This document shows, in pieces, positions 52,378 through 61,538 of a stretch of 64,000 nucleotides of DNA. Both the position numbers and the translations under genes were made by a program. Every line of letters begins with the position of its first letter. Positions within the stretch are counted from its first letter, which is position 1. Source of the stretch: G965222505 sp965222505 (lineage in GTDB: Bacteria; Bacteroidota; Rhodothermia; Rhodothermales; DATKEJ01). The stretch lies in contig OZ244956.1 of NCBI GenBank assembly GCA_965222505.1, positions 744,001-808,000 of the forward strand. Direction: 5' to 3'. The notes below the pieces were generated by a model. The model saw nothing but the letters and a program-made list of their open reading frames with translations, was not told where the DNA came from and made no database searches.

Positions 52378-52436
52378 GGCAACGAATGGGTCTGGAAAGC
52401 AGGATAACTTAAAACGAAAGCGCTGGTATGCCCCTG

Positions 52437-53393
52437 TTATGCCATCTTCCGAAGGGTTTCAAGCACACGGCGGACGGTATCGGCGCGTTGCATGATATAG
52501 AAATGCAGGCAGGGTATGTTTGCGCTGAGCAATTCTTCACTCTGCTTGATGGCCCACTCGACACCAATGTCCCGTACGTACTCTGGTTTGGCGGCTTCGA
52601 CTTCGGCGGCGAGGGCTTCGGGAATGTCGATGTGGAACAAACGGGGCAGGGTTTCGAGTTGCCGCTTGGACGTCAAGATTTTGACCCCTGGAAGAATCGG
52701 GACCTCGATGCCGACAGACCGGCACTGATCGACAAACTCAAAGTAGTGGGTGTTGTCGAAGAGCATCTGGGTGACGATGTAGTGCGCGCCTGCATCAACC
52801 TTGCGCTTGACGTTCAGGATGTCCCAGGTCAGGTTTGGTGCTGCGAAGTGCTTTTCTGGATATCCGGCCACCCCGATGCAAAAATCCGTTGGCACAGCAT
52901 CAATGAGTTCTTCGAGGAAGGTGCCCTGGTTCATGTCGTCGATTTGCTTGACGAGGTCCATGGCATAGGCATTGACACTCCGGTCCGGCCGCACGGGTTT
53001 TTCGAACCCGTGGTCATCCCCTTGCAGGGCCATCACGTTGTGGATGCCGAGGTAGTGCAACTCGATCAGGGCATCTTCGGTCTCTTCTCGCGTGAACCCT
53101 TTGCACAGCAGATGGGGCACGGCCTCAACGCCGAACCGGCTTTGAATGGCTGCGCAAAGGCCCAGGGTGCCGGGGCGTTTGCGTTTGACACGCCGGCGGA
53201 TGCTGCCGTCCGGCATTTCCTCATACTGAACCTGGGCAGAATGACTGGTGACGTCGATGAACGGCGGTTCATACGGCATCAGGGCCTCAACCACATCCAG
53301 CACTTGTTGTACAGATCCCCCCCGTTTGGGCGGGATGATTTCATAGGAGATCAGGGGCTCAGTCGCCTTTGCAATACGCTCTACAACCTTCAA
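52437..53393 (-). CDS. metF: methylenetetrahydrofolate reductase
   Basis: A 318-residue FAD-dependent TIM barrel that makes 5-methyl-tetrahydrofolate for methionine synthesis. Seen are ISYEIIPPKRGGSVQQVLDV, FIDVTSHSAQVQYEE, VPHLLCKGFTREETEDALIE, IHNVMALQGDDHGFEKPVRP (the folate/FAD loop) and ITQMLFDNTHYFEFVDQCRS. The start is a TTG at 53393: in-frame ATG is not available before the conserved part, and a stop lies just upstream. The gene is divergent from a nucleosidase-like gene; both belong to methionine/methyl-group metabolism. Confidence 0.94.
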   Translation of the reverse strand: MKVVERIAKATEPLISYEIIPPKRGGSVQQVLDVVEALMPYEPPFIDVTSHSAQVQYEEMPDGSIRRRVKRKRPGTLGLCAAIQSRFGVEAVPHLLCKGFTREETEDALIELHYLGIHNVMALQGDDHGFEKPVRPDRSVNAYAMDLVKQIDDMNQGTFLEELIDAVPTDFCIGVAGYPEKHFAAPNLTWDILNVKRKVDAGAHYIVTQMLFDNTHYFEFVDQCRSVGIEVPILPGVKILTSKRQLETLPRLFHIDIPEALAAEVEAAKPEYVRDIGVEWAIKQSEELLSANIPCLHFYIMQRADTVRRVLETLRKMA

Positions 53394-53531
53394 AATCGCA
53401 AGGGTTTAGATTGGTTAACCATACCGTAAAAGGCACGTTTCTTTAATGAAACGGCTGAAGATACGACTTTCTTCTCAGAAGATTTCGGCGTATTCTCCGA
53501 ACCGATATTCATCCAGCATATAACCAGGGGT

Positions 53532-54131
53532 ATGACAGGAATCTTTTTTAGTACAGCAAACGAGGCCGGCCCGTTCCTGACCGGCTATTACCGGGGCCGG
53601 TTCGACGGCCTCTCTGAAGGGGAAAGCGCACAGGACGATCAGGTCTTGATTGCCCTGACGGGTGTGGGCAAAATCAAAGCCACCCTTCGTACGGAGCGGT
53701 TACTTCGGTCCAATACACTCACCCGGTTGATCCACATCGGCACCTGCACGGCGCTGGATTCGGAAACGGAAACCGGCACCCTCTTTGCTATTGAAAAAAT
53801 CCTGGAAGGCGACCGCATCGAACTGGCTGCACCGGCCTACCCACGCATGCCATTGGCGACCCCATTTGATGGCCTTCCTAAAGCCACCCTCGTTACGCAG
53901 GATCATACCCTCAACACCGAAGAGCAAAGCTACTGGCAGCGTATTGCCACGGTTTCAGATACCGTTGGGTACCCCATTGCGTTTGTCGCAGCCACGTACG
54001 GCATCCCTTGCATCCAATTGAAAGTGGTAGCGGGCCATGCCGGAAAACAAGATACTAACCTTCGCCGCACCCTTGCCAGTGCGTATGAGAAAATGGCCGC
54101 ATTTTTATTGGAGGAAGTTGTTAGTGGTTAG
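53532..54131 (+). CDS. MTA/SAH nucleosidase-like phosphorylase-superfamily protein
   Basis: A 199-residue nucleoside phosphorylase/hydrolase-fold protein. LIALTGVGKIKATLRTERLL and LIHIGTCTALDSETETGTLF are the superfamily's substrate loop. In classical MTA/SAH nucleosidase a M-E and a S-D pair are essential; here the aligned segments read PIAFVAATYGIPCIQLKVVA and GHAGKQDTNL, without the Glu or the Asp. It may use another mechanism or substrate, or be a binding protein. It lies head to head with metF across 138 bp, which suggests common control of methyl metabolism. The terminator candidate at 54140-54167 follows. Confidence 0.72.
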   Translation: MTGIFFSTANEAGPFLTGYYRGRFDGLSEGESAQDDQVLIALTGVGKIKATLRTERLLRSNTLTRLIHIGTCTALDSETETGTLFAIEKILEGDRIELAAPAYPRMPLATPFDGLPKATLVTQDHTLNTEEQSYWQRIATVSDTVGYPIAFVAATYGIPCIQLKVVAGHAGKQDTNLRRTLASAYEKMAAFLLEEVVSG

Positions 54132-54139
54132 CCTGTCGT

Positions 54140-54167
54140 CCGCCGCTTCGCAGCGGTGCGGCTTTAA
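54140..54167. terminator. possible terminator between the nucleosidase-like and dockerin-like genes
   Basis: CCGCCGCT and AGCGGTGCGG form a slightly bulged stem around TCGC, followed by CTTT. It separates two convergent genes. Confidence 0.4.
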
Positions 54168-55639
54168 GGTATCTGAGAGGCTTGCCCATTTGCCGGCAAC
54201 CATACATTGAGGTAGTCGAATGCCGTCACCCCTCCCGACAGGTTAAAATCGCCTTGGTGATAACCTGGAGAACTGCCGTTTTGTTGAAGCCAAACGCTGA
54301 GAAAATCAAATGCCGTAATCGCGCCATCGCTGGTGCCGTCACCGCCCCACAGCACAAAATCCCCGTCTATATTCCTCATGGGCTGTGTGCCATAGGCTTG
54401 ACCTAAGCTAACCGTAAAATCGTATGCGGCAGTCGTACTTTCAGTCAGAGGCACCGGTGCAACCGTCATTACACCCGCATGATTGCGATGTTCGACCACG
54501 ATGTAGTACTCCCCTGCAGGTACGGCTTCAAATACAAGCGAACTACTTCCATCAAGATCTCGAATGAACCCGTTTGAAAGAAGAAACCCGGCCCGACCGG
54601 CTACCGTTGACGCGGCATTCGGTGCACTTCGCAGATGAACCAATACCCAGTCGACAACATTCTCCGGGACGGCTTGAACTGTTTCAGTGCCTTCATAATT
54701 CCAGGGTGCTCCGGCAAAGGGATGGGAAAGCGGAATATGCATTCCACTTTGCAAATCGGTATGCATGGTGCCAGCGTCAAATGGCCCTGCAAGAAAGACC
54801 TTAATATCCGTCGGTAAGTTCACGTCGGCCGCCAACAGAAATTCTCCCATCCCTGCAACTCCCGTCAAGACGAGTTCATTTTCCGAAACATCATAACTGG
54901 TAGCTACAGGAATAAATGTACCAAACCCCGGCTCGGACCGTCTATAGGCCACCACACCTGACGGATCGGTAAAGCCCGGATTGGATAGTTCATCCAGCGC
55001 AATTCGAATTTCAGTAGCAGGATCGAATGTGAGACCCTCTCGTATATGCACCTCCCATCGGTGCTCAAATACAGTATTATGGGTAACGCCGGTCGTAGCA
55101 CTGGGCGGCTGGTCGTAGTAACTAACGGAAACCATAGTGGTATCAACAAATTGAACCGTATTGACACCCACAAAGTCAATGGTATAAGCCGTACTTTGAA
55201 AATCAAATGTGCCATCTCCTCCCACAATGACCGTAGCTACACCGGCTGGTAGGACTCCGGTTACACAAAAAGCCAGCCATTGATTCGGAGGAAAATTGGT
55301 CTCATCAAATGTGGTGCCGGGATTGATCCAACTCTGCCCACTCCACCAAATTCCATCCCCATTGGAAACCGTGTATTGTTTTACATAGTGCGCAGTAAAA
55401 AACTTCCAGCGGTACGGAAGTGGTGTGGCTCGAAACTCCAACCCGATAAAATTCTCCAATACATCACCGGCATTCTGTTGAAGCGATGATGACTGATAGG
55501 GAGACGATCCCAACCATCCAATGCTTTCAGTAGAACGACAGGCTCCTTCGGTAGGAATGGTTTGCGCCCAAACAGGAATAGTGAGACAGCAGGATACAAC
55601 CAAACCAATGCTAAACAGAATACCAGCGTTGTAACTCAT
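54164..55639 (-). CDS. secreted protein with dockerin-like C-terminal repeats
   Basis: The product is 491 residues. A signal peptide (IGLVVSCCLTIPVWAQT) is followed by a large beta-rich region without recognised family (for example WKFFTAHYVKQYTVSNGDG). The last 60 residues contain two dockerin/EF-hand-like units, DGTSDGAITAFDFLSVWLQQ and DFNLSGGVTAFDYLNVWLPA, each with an Asp-rich loop and an F-D-(F/Y)-L-x-V-W-L helix. Such repeats occur at C-termini of surface proteins in Rhodothermota and other phyla and may mediate calcium binding or anchoring. No cohesin partner is in the window. ATG 55639 gives the better signal peptide. Base composition is more AT-rich than the genes to the left. Confidence 0.7.
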   Translation of the reverse strand: MSYNAGILFSIGLVVSCCLTIPVWAQTIPTEGACRSTESIGWLGSSPYQSSSLQQNAGDVLENFIGLEFRATPLPYRWKFFTAHYVKQYTVSNGDGIWWSGQSWINPGTTFDETNFPPNQWLAFCVTGVLPAGVATVIVGGDGTFDFQSTAYTIDFVGVNTVQFVDTTMVSVSYYDQPPSATTGVTHNTVFEHRWEVHIREGLTFDPATEIRIALDELSNPGFTDPSGVVAYRRSEPGFGTFIPVATSYDVSENELVLTGVAGMGEFLLAADVNLPTDIKVFLAGPFDAGTMHTDLQSGMHIPLSHPFAGAPWNYEGTETVQAVPENVVDWVLVHLRSAPNAASTVAGRAGFLLSNGFIRDLDGSSSLVFEAVPAGEYYIVVEHRNHAGVMTVAPVPLTESTTAAYDFTVSLGQAYGTQPMRNIDGDFVLWGGDGTSDGAITAFDFLSVWLQQNGSSPGYHQGDFNLSGGVTAFDYLNVWLPANGQASQIP

Positions 55640-55685
55640 TGGTACATGCGGTTTGATGAGGGAAAGAATATGGCGAAACAACTGA

Positions 55686-57134
55686 TCATGAACGAATTTG
55701 AACTGTTCTGATCAGTTGTCGCGTCACCTCGCGGATAAGTTCACGTCTATGCCTGAGGAGTCGTTTTTCACCAGCGGCACTTTGCTGACCTTCAAGCAGC
55801 AAATTGGGAACAACAACCGCTGGACTTACGACGTATGTATATTCCCAGGGGATGCTGGATACGGAAGGAGGGCTATTCATCATACGGCGTAAGCGTACCC
55901 TATTTCTTTCATGCGCCTTTTCAAGGTCCGCGATAGTGTCGGTCAGTTCGTTTCTGTATTGAACAAGCTCGATTTCTTTTTTGAACTTCTTTTCTTGCGA
56001 TGCTCGCGTATAGGCCAGCGTCAAGGTATTTCTGCTGGCTTTTGATTCATTAATCAACGTCCGAAGTTCAGCATTGTATTTTTGAATTACACCGTTGATG
56101 ACTGCGGCATTCTTCACTTTCCTTTGCACATCAAAAGTGATACGTATCGGCTCTGCAGCCCATGATTCCAATTCATGAGACCCAAGCCAAACTATACTGC
56201 CGGATACAACACTAATAAGTTTGGCATTAAACTCGACACGTAGCCATTTGGAAGGCACCCGTGCCGGTAAGGCATCGGGTAACGAACCAAATTTTAACCC
56301 AGGATTTGCTTGTAGAAATGACTTGACTTCAGGCAACTCCTGGATATTGAGCATACGATTTTCTGCATCGTTTACGGCTAAACCATTGATCTGAAGCACA
56401 TAGTCGGCTTGGTCACTTCCCGTCTGTGCTGCCCGAATCACTTCTGCGATGTCGATCATTTCATCTTCCGTACGCTTGTGTCCGGGTAACCCGATTTGGC
56501 TGATTTCGTCAACTTCGCTGATTCTTTTTATGTAGTCTTTTTGCGTCAATACGCCACTTTTCAGTTGTTCTGCCAATAGTGATTTGAGGGCATCATATTC
56601 CTTGTTTTCAATCAGTCGTTCGTAGTTAGTCCACCAGTATCGGGTATCATTTGCCCGGTCGCGCAAATCCCGAAGCTTGGCTTCAAATTTTGAACGATCC
56701 AATACATTAAAACCCTGCCGCAAGAGGGCAGCTTCAATGGCCTGTTCAGCCTCATTGTAATAGCCGTCGGTCCTGAAGACCTCATGAAGGCCCCGTCCTA
56801 CCGCTTCACTTTCCTGTCGTCCCTCGGTACTGCTCAACGATTGCGATGTGGCCTTATCAGGAACAGCGATGATTACCGAAGGAGCAGTATCCGGCTTGTT
56901 ACGGCTTGCCCCTGGATTGTTATAATAGGCATCCGTATTTGGCGCAACGGTTTGTGCTAATGAAATCACGAGCCGGCTCCGTTCCTCCTCGGGAACGGGC
57001 CGTTCGGCAATATATTTCACTTCCAATACGGCCGATACGTCAGGGGGTGTAGTATACAAAGGCTTGAATACCTTTGGCCCACAGCCGGCACCAATAATAG
57101 CAAAAAGAATCACAAATAATTGCAGCCTAATCAT
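55686..57134 (-). CDS. uncharacterised lipoprotein with coiled-coil C-terminus
   Basis: The product is 482 residues. ATG 57134 gives a lipoprotein signal (LFAIIGAGCGPKVFKPLYTT, Cys near residue 18). The middle part has RTDGYYNEAEQAIEAALLRQ and NVLDRSKFEAKLRDLRDRAN, similar to the start of curli/CsgG-like lipoproteins that bundle FNVLDR-type strands, but the match is weak. A helical, charged segment lies near the C-terminus (QEKKFKKEIELVQYRNELTD). The codon use and AT content match the kinase and sigma genes to its right. It lies upstream of and divergent from the ECF sigma gene. Function unknown. Confidence 0.6.
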   Translation of the reverse strand: MIRLQLFVILFAIIGAGCGPKVFKPLYTTPPDVSAVLEVKYIAERPVPEEERSRLVISLAQTVAPNTDAYYNNPGASRNKPDTAPSVIIAVPDKATSQSLSSTEGRQESEAVGRGLHEVFRTDGYYNEAEQAIEAALLRQGFNVLDRSKFEAKLRDLRDRANDTRYWWTNYERLIENKEYDALKSLLAEQLKSGVLTQKDYIKRISEVDEISQIGLPGHKRTEDEMIDIAEVIRAAQTGSDQADYVLQINGLAVNDAENRMLNIQELPEVKSFLQANPGLKFGSLPDALPARVPSKWLRVEFNAKLISVVSGSIVWLGSHELESWAAEPIRITFDVQRKVKNAAVINGVIQKYNAELRTLINESKASRNTLTLAYTRASQEKKFKKEIELVQYRNELTDTIADLEKAHERNRVRLRRMMNSPPSVSSIPWEYTYVVSPAVVVPNLLLEGQQSAAGEKRLLRHRRELIREVTRQLIRTVQIRS

Positions 57135-57335
57135 ATCATGGCTTCTCTTTAGTTCCGAGACTCGTGTGTTAAAGCACATGGTTTTCTATATCTATTAAAT
57201 ACGATGTTTTTTCTCCCCTGTAGACACCCGTGGTTCCTTTTTTTCGACATACCACCGGCTCAACCTTGAGTGCCAACCATATTTAGGCTATTTTGGGAGC
57301 ACGCACCTACTCTAGATCCTTGTCTCACAACCCGT

Positions 57336-57887
57336 ATGGCTTCTATTACCGGACTTCTTGTACAGTGGAAGGATGGCGATACCGAAGCTGGTAACCAACT
57401 GTTCAACCTCATCTACCAAGACCTCCACCTCCTCGCACAGCGGCAACGAAAGGGGTGGGAGCACCTCGAAACATTTAATACAACGGCACTCGTACACGAG
57501 CTCTTTCTGAAATGGGACAAAGCAGCCCATATAACGGCAGAAGACCGACGGCAGCTTTATTTTTTCGCTGCACACGCCCTTCGCAATATTTTAGTTGATT
57601 ACGCCCGTTCCAAAAAACGAAAGAAGCGAGGAGGCAGCCGACGCAACACTACACTACACGATATACATGATAACTCGGTAGCATTAGAAATAGAGGACAT
57701 CCTGGCCCTTAATTCCGCTATCGATACGCTACGAACCCAAAGTACAAGATTGGCAGATGTTGTAGAATTGCATTTCTTCGGTGGGTTTTCATATACCGAA
57801 ATTGCGGACACTTTAGGAGTAACCAAACGTACCGTCGCCCGCGATTGGCTAAAGGCCAAAACCCTACTTTATCGTACATTACGGTAA
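57336..57887 (+). CDS. ECF-type RNA polymerase sigma factor (Sig-70_X6 type)
   Basis: A 183-residue sigma factor of the same group as the one at 24578-25138. Region 2: QLFNLIYQDLHLLAQRQRKG, TTALVHELFLKWDKAAHITA and ALRNILVDYARSKKRKKRGG. Region 4: STRLADVVELHFFGGFSYTE then IADTLGVTKRTVARDWLKAK. ATG 57336 starts the conserved part; the frame is open to 57270. A Ser/Thr kinase with TPR repeats follows 34 bp downstream, a pairing common in Rhodothermota and Planctomycetes, so phosphorylation may control this factor. Its relatively low GC and neighbours suggest a transferred module. Confidence 0.9.
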   Translation: MASITGLLVQWKDGDTEAGNQLFNLIYQDLHLLAQRQRKGWEHLETFNTTALVHELFLKWDKAAHITAEDRRQLYFFAAHALRNILVDYARSKKRKKRGGSRRNTTLHDIHDNSVALEIEDILALNSAIDTLRTQSTRLADVVELHFFGGFSYTEIADTLGVTKRTVARDWLKAKTLLYRTLR

Positions 57888-57921
57888 CGGTTTCCCTATC
57901 CGACACCAAACCTGTACCCTC

Positions 57922-60636
57922 ATGCATGCACCCAAATGGTCACGCATCGAAGCAATACTAGACCATGCCCTCACCTTGTCTGGCCCCAAAAGAACAGCGT
58001 ACATCGACAAAGCCTGTGCACACGATCCAACACTCAAGGATGAAGTTTACCGTCTGCTGGAAGATATGGCTAAAGCAGAGGCAAGTTCTTTCCTCAAGCA
58101 ACCAGCCGGTTATGAACTTCAGAATTTAGCACGTCAGGCTTTCGCTTCGGACGCAGACGAATGGATCGGACAAACCCTGGGGGGATATCGGGTGCTAGAA
58201 CATATTGGAAGCGGGGGTATGGGATCCGTTTACCTTGCCAAACGAGTCGATGAATCATTTCATCAGCAAGTAGCCATCAAACTCATAAAACGGGGCATGA
58301 ATACCGATAGAGTGATCCGGCGCTTTGTCCGTGAGCGACAAATCCTTGCCCAGCTACGTCATCCCCATATTGCACGCCTGATTGATGGCGGCGTAACCGA
58401 AGATGGCCTCCCCTATTTTGTGATGGACCATATCGAAGGGCTACCCCTCATATCCTATTGTGATACATATACTTTGACAGTTGGTGAGCGCATTGATTTG
58501 TTTCAGCAAATTTGCGAGGCTGTACGATATGCCCATCAAAATCTGATCGTACACCGTGACCTAAAACCTAGCAATATCCTCGTTACACCAGCCGGACAAG
58601 TCAAGTTATTGGACTTCGGTATTGCCAAAATGCTGGACTATGGTCAACCCGATCAAACCCGTACGGACACTCAAATCCTCACCCCTGCCTATGCAGCCCC
58701 TGAGCAAATTAAGCGTGAACCGATTACCACAGCTACCGATGTATATGCTTTAGGTATTTTGCTCTATGAGTTGCTCACCGGCCATCGACCATACCGAGTC
58801 GCAAACAAAACGTATGAAGACTTGATCCATGCCATTTGCAATACCATACCGATACGACCCAGTATGGCGATATCACAAGTATCGGAGAATAAAGACGGTA
58901 GTCGCATATCCCCTGATTCACTTAGTGCAAAACGTCGAACGACTCCGGCGCAACTCAAACGCCGGCTACGCGGAGACCTCGATACCATCACTCTAATGGC
59001 GCTTCGCAAGGAACCCTCTCGTCGGTATCCTTCAGCAGACGCAATGTTGGTCGATCTCAATTCACATGTGGCAGGAATGCCGATTACAGCCCAAAAAGAC
59101 ACTTTTGGATATCGAGCCGGTAAATTCGTCCGAAGGCACAAGTGGGGCGTCACTGTGACCCTTGTTGGTGTGCTTGCGGGGTTGGGATTTACATGGCAGT
59201 TGGTTCAGGAGCGTAACCGCGCCGAAACCAAGGCCGCTGAAGCGGAGGCCGTATCCAACTACCTCGTATCGCTTTTTGCAGCACCCGATCCCTTTTCCTA
59301 TCGAAGTGGCGATTATGAGGATGTAGATGCCGACACCCTCCGCGTTGCTGATTTCCTGAGACTGAGCGCCAAGCGCGTGGAGTTAGACTTGAATGACCAG
59401 CCTGCCGTCAAAGCATTACTGTTAAGCACGATGGGCACGGCTTTTCAAAACTTATCCGATCTGGAGACGGCTGAGCACTTAATCTCTACCAGCATTGGAT
59501 TACGCAGTGAGCTGGGCAAAACAGAACAGGAGAACGTGGTAAAATCATTAGCAACCCTCGCAGATATTAATCTTGATCAAGGGCAATATCAGACAGCTGA
59601 TTCTTTGTATAAACACGCATTAGAACTTAGCCAAACACTAGATGACACTCCCAATGTACAAACAGCAGTAATTTACAATGGAATGGGGATCGTCGAACTC
59701 AGGAAGGGCAATTATGTAGAGACAGAGGCTTTGTTCAGAGAAGCACTCTCCATTAGACTTGAGCGCCTTCCCCCTGAACACAATGACATCTTTCAATCAT
59801 ACAATAACCTAGGGGCTGTGCAAATGAGACAGGGGAAATATGACGAAGCTGAGCAAAATTATAACCGTTGTCTTGAATTCGATAAGGTACACCTGGGCTT
59901 AGATCACCCTGGTACAGCCATTACCCTTGGAAATTTAGCAACGGTTGCATACCAAAAAGGCGATTATGATAAATCTGAACGCCTGAACCGTGAAGCATTA
60001 GCCATTCGGCGGCAACGACTGGCTCCAGAAAATTCATACATCTCCCAGAACCTTAACAATCTAGCGACAACTTTAAGGGCAAAAGGCAATTATGACGAAG
60101 CGCTAGCCCTTTTTAAGGAAGCCCGCAGCCTTTTCCATTTGATCCAAGGCAGTGAGAGTTCTGGTGTAGCGATCTCTCTGCTGAATATTGGCACCACCTT
60201 AGGTTTACAGGACAAGAATGAAGAAGCCCTGGAGATGCTCTATGACGCACTGGAAATGTGGAAGCGTCTGTTCGGCCCAGCGCATCCTCGAATTGCGCAA
60301 ACGATGATGCAAATTGGCATTGTCCTCATGGAAGAAGGCCAACTAGATGAGGCTGAGGCCTTTCACCGGCAAGCACTCGCAATGAGACAAGAACTCATTG
60401 GTACCGATCATCCAGACATTGCCGCTTCAAAAAGCAATTTAGGTGTTGTACTTACGGCCCAAGGTGCACTTGAAGAAGCTGAACCATACCATTTGCAAGC
60501 GGTTGACCTAGCTATAAAATCACTCGGTCAAACCCACCCCTACACCCAGACATACGTACGTAACACTGTTGCCCTCTATGAGACTTGGAACCGGCCGGAA
60601 CAGGCCGCAACCTATCGAGAACGGCTGACGGAGTAG
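57922..60636 (+). CDS. Ser/Thr protein kinase with membrane segment and TPR sensor domain
   Basis: The product is 904 residues. Residues 1 to about 80 are helical. The kinase domain runs from about 90 to 395: GSGGMGSVYLAKRV (Gly loop), VAIKLI (Lys), HRDLKPSN (about 210), DFGIAK (about 230), APEQ and TATDVYALGILLYELLTGH, all catalytic residues kept. A membrane segment lies near 412-430 (WGVTVTLVGVLAGLGFTWQL). About 500-890 are at least eight kinesin-light-chain-like TPR units (YNNLGAVQMRQGKYDEAEQN, LNNLATTLRAKGNYDEALAL). The kinase is cytoplasmic and the TPR part probably periplasmic, sensing partners. It is paired with the ECF sigma gene just upstream. ATG 57922 is the clean start. AT-rich codons. 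Confidence 0.92.
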   Translation: MHAPKWSRIEAILDHALTLSGPKRTAYIDKACAHDPTLKDEVYRLLEDMAKAEASSFLKQPAGYELQNLARQAFASDADEWIGQTLGGYRVLEHIGSGGMGSVYLAKRVDESFHQQVAIKLIKRGMNTDRVIRRFVRERQILAQLRHPHIARLIDGGVTEDGLPYFVMDHIEGLPLISYCDTYTLTVGERIDLFQQICEAVRYAHQNLIVHRDLKPSNILVTPAGQVKLLDFGIAKMLDYGQPDQTRTDTQILTPAYAAPEQIKREPITTATDVYALGILLYELLTGHRPYRVANKTYEDLIHAICNTIPIRPSMAISQVSENKDGSRISPDSLSAKRRTTPAQLKRRLRGDLDTITLMALRKEPSRRYPSADAMLVDLNSHVAGMPITAQKDTFGYRAGKFVRRHKWGVTVTLVGVLAGLGFTWQLVQERNRAETKAAEAEAVSNYLVSLFAAPDPFSYRSGDYEDVDADTLRVADFLRLSAKRVELDLNDQPAVKALLLSTMGTAFQNLSDLETAEHLISTSIGLRSELGKTEQENVVKSLATLADINLDQGQYQTADSLYKHALELSQTLDDTPNVQTAVIYNGMGIVELRKGNYVETEALFREALSIRLERLPPEHNDIFQSYNNLGAVQMRQGKYDEAEQNYNRCLEFDKVHLGLDHPGTAITLGNLATVAYQKGDYDKSERLNREALAIRRQRLAPENSYISQNLNNLATTLRAKGNYDEALALFKEARSLFHLIQGSESSGVAISLLNIGTTLGLQDKNEEALEMLYDALEMWKRLFGPAHPRIAQTMMQIGIVLMEEGQLDEAEAFHRQALAMRQELIGTDHPDIAASKSNLGVVLTAQGALEEAEPYHLQAVDLAIKSLGQTHPYTQTYVRNTVALYETWNRPEQAATYRERLTE

Positions 60637-60694
60637 GAGCCTTTTCCCTAATGAGTACGCAGATGCATTACTGGGACAGGGGGGGTACGATGGG

Positions 60695-61006
60695 CTAGTT
60701 GCAGCGCTCCTGTAGGTCCTTGATCCAGGCAAGGGGTAGGCCACCACCGGCCATGCCTCGGATGTATTGGTAGTCGGTATCGCTGTTGCGCATGAAGCGC
60801 TGTTGGTCCTCACGGATCTCCTTGAACCCTACAGATACCGGTTCGCCCACGCGGCGGGCTTGTTCCCGGATGTAGACGGGTTCACGTTCAAAGGGCCGAG
60901 CCTGCTCCGGTACACAAATCCGATAGGCCATCGTCGCACCCCACACGATCAGAAAGAAAATGATCGGGATAATCACCATCACGAAGAGGAGCGCAATCGG
61001 ATGCAT
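60695..61006 (-). CDS. small membrane protein of the cytochrome oxidase operon
   Basis: The product has 103 residues. One N-terminal membrane helix (IALLFVMVIIPIIFFLIVWG) is followed by a soluble part with REQARRVGEPVSVGFKEIRE and ending IKDLQERCN. It lies 11 bp after the subunit IV gene, last in the operon, and probably assists oxidase assembly or is a minor subunit. The family is not recognised. Confidence 0.65.
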   Translation of the reverse strand: MHPIALLFVMVIIPIIFFLIVWGATMAYRICVPEQARPFEREPVYIREQARRVGEPVSVGFKEIREDQQRFMRNSDTDYQYIRGMAGGGLPLAWIKDLQERCN

Positions 61007-61017
61007 GGATATTCAAA

Positions 61018-61491
61018 CTATTGTGTCGGTCCCTTCGGATTGGGGAAGCGGGTAGAATCCGGGGTATTGACCAACGGCTGTGCCTCGAACTGAGGGCGTA
61101 CGATTTCATCGCGTTCGCCGAGGACTTGTTCCTCAGCCTCGCGGTCTTTTACGGTAATCGCCTTGTCGGCCTCAAAAAAGCCGCGGAAATTGGTATCAAG
61201 CAGCGTGATACCGATGAAGACCAGCACAAACAGGGACCCCACGACGAACACCATCATGTTTACCCGAGTGTCATACCAGAGGGCCATAAAAAACATCACC
61301 ACCAGTGCGGCCTTCGCTACTGCGATGGCCAGAGCCAGCGGCACGTTAAACATGCCGAGGTCTACATATTCGGCGGTCAGGTACGTCACAATCGTCAGGA
61401 TGATGAGTGCGGCAAAGACGCCGTAGAGGATTTTCCACGGTGTCTTGTGGTGCCCGTGGTTTTCGTCGTGTGCAGTGTGTTCGGTTGCCAT
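61018..61491 (-). CDS. ctaF: cytochrome c oxidase subunit IV
   Basis: The product has 157 residues. A His-rich N-terminus (EHTAHDENHGHHKTPWKIL) precedes three helices (YGVFAALIILTIVTYLTAEY; LALAIAVAKAALVVMFFMAL; MMVFVVGSLFVLVFIGITLL). This is the prokaryotic subunit IV pattern, with an unusual C-terminal soluble extension of about 50 residues (DTNFRGFFEADKAITVKDRE onward). It stabilises the oxidase. Third in the coxI-coxIII-coxIV unit. Confidence 0.87.
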   Translation of the reverse strand: MATEHTAHDENHGHHKTPWKILYGVFAALIILTIVTYLTAEYVDLGMFNVPLALAIAVAKAALVVMFFMALWYDTRVNMMVFVVGSLFVLVFIGITLLDTNFRGFFEADKAITVKDREAEEQVLGERDEIVRPQFEAQPLVNTPDSTRFPNPKGPTQ

Positions 61492-61538
61492 TCTTATGTG
61501 TGTTTAACCCATCTTTTTATGGGATGTACCTTCGGCGA

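Noticed and set aside
53394..53531. SAM or SAH riboswitch between metF and the nucleosidase-like gene
   Set aside because: No conserved stem junction or terminator stem could be recognised in the 138 bp; only a short GGTTAACC palindrome is present.
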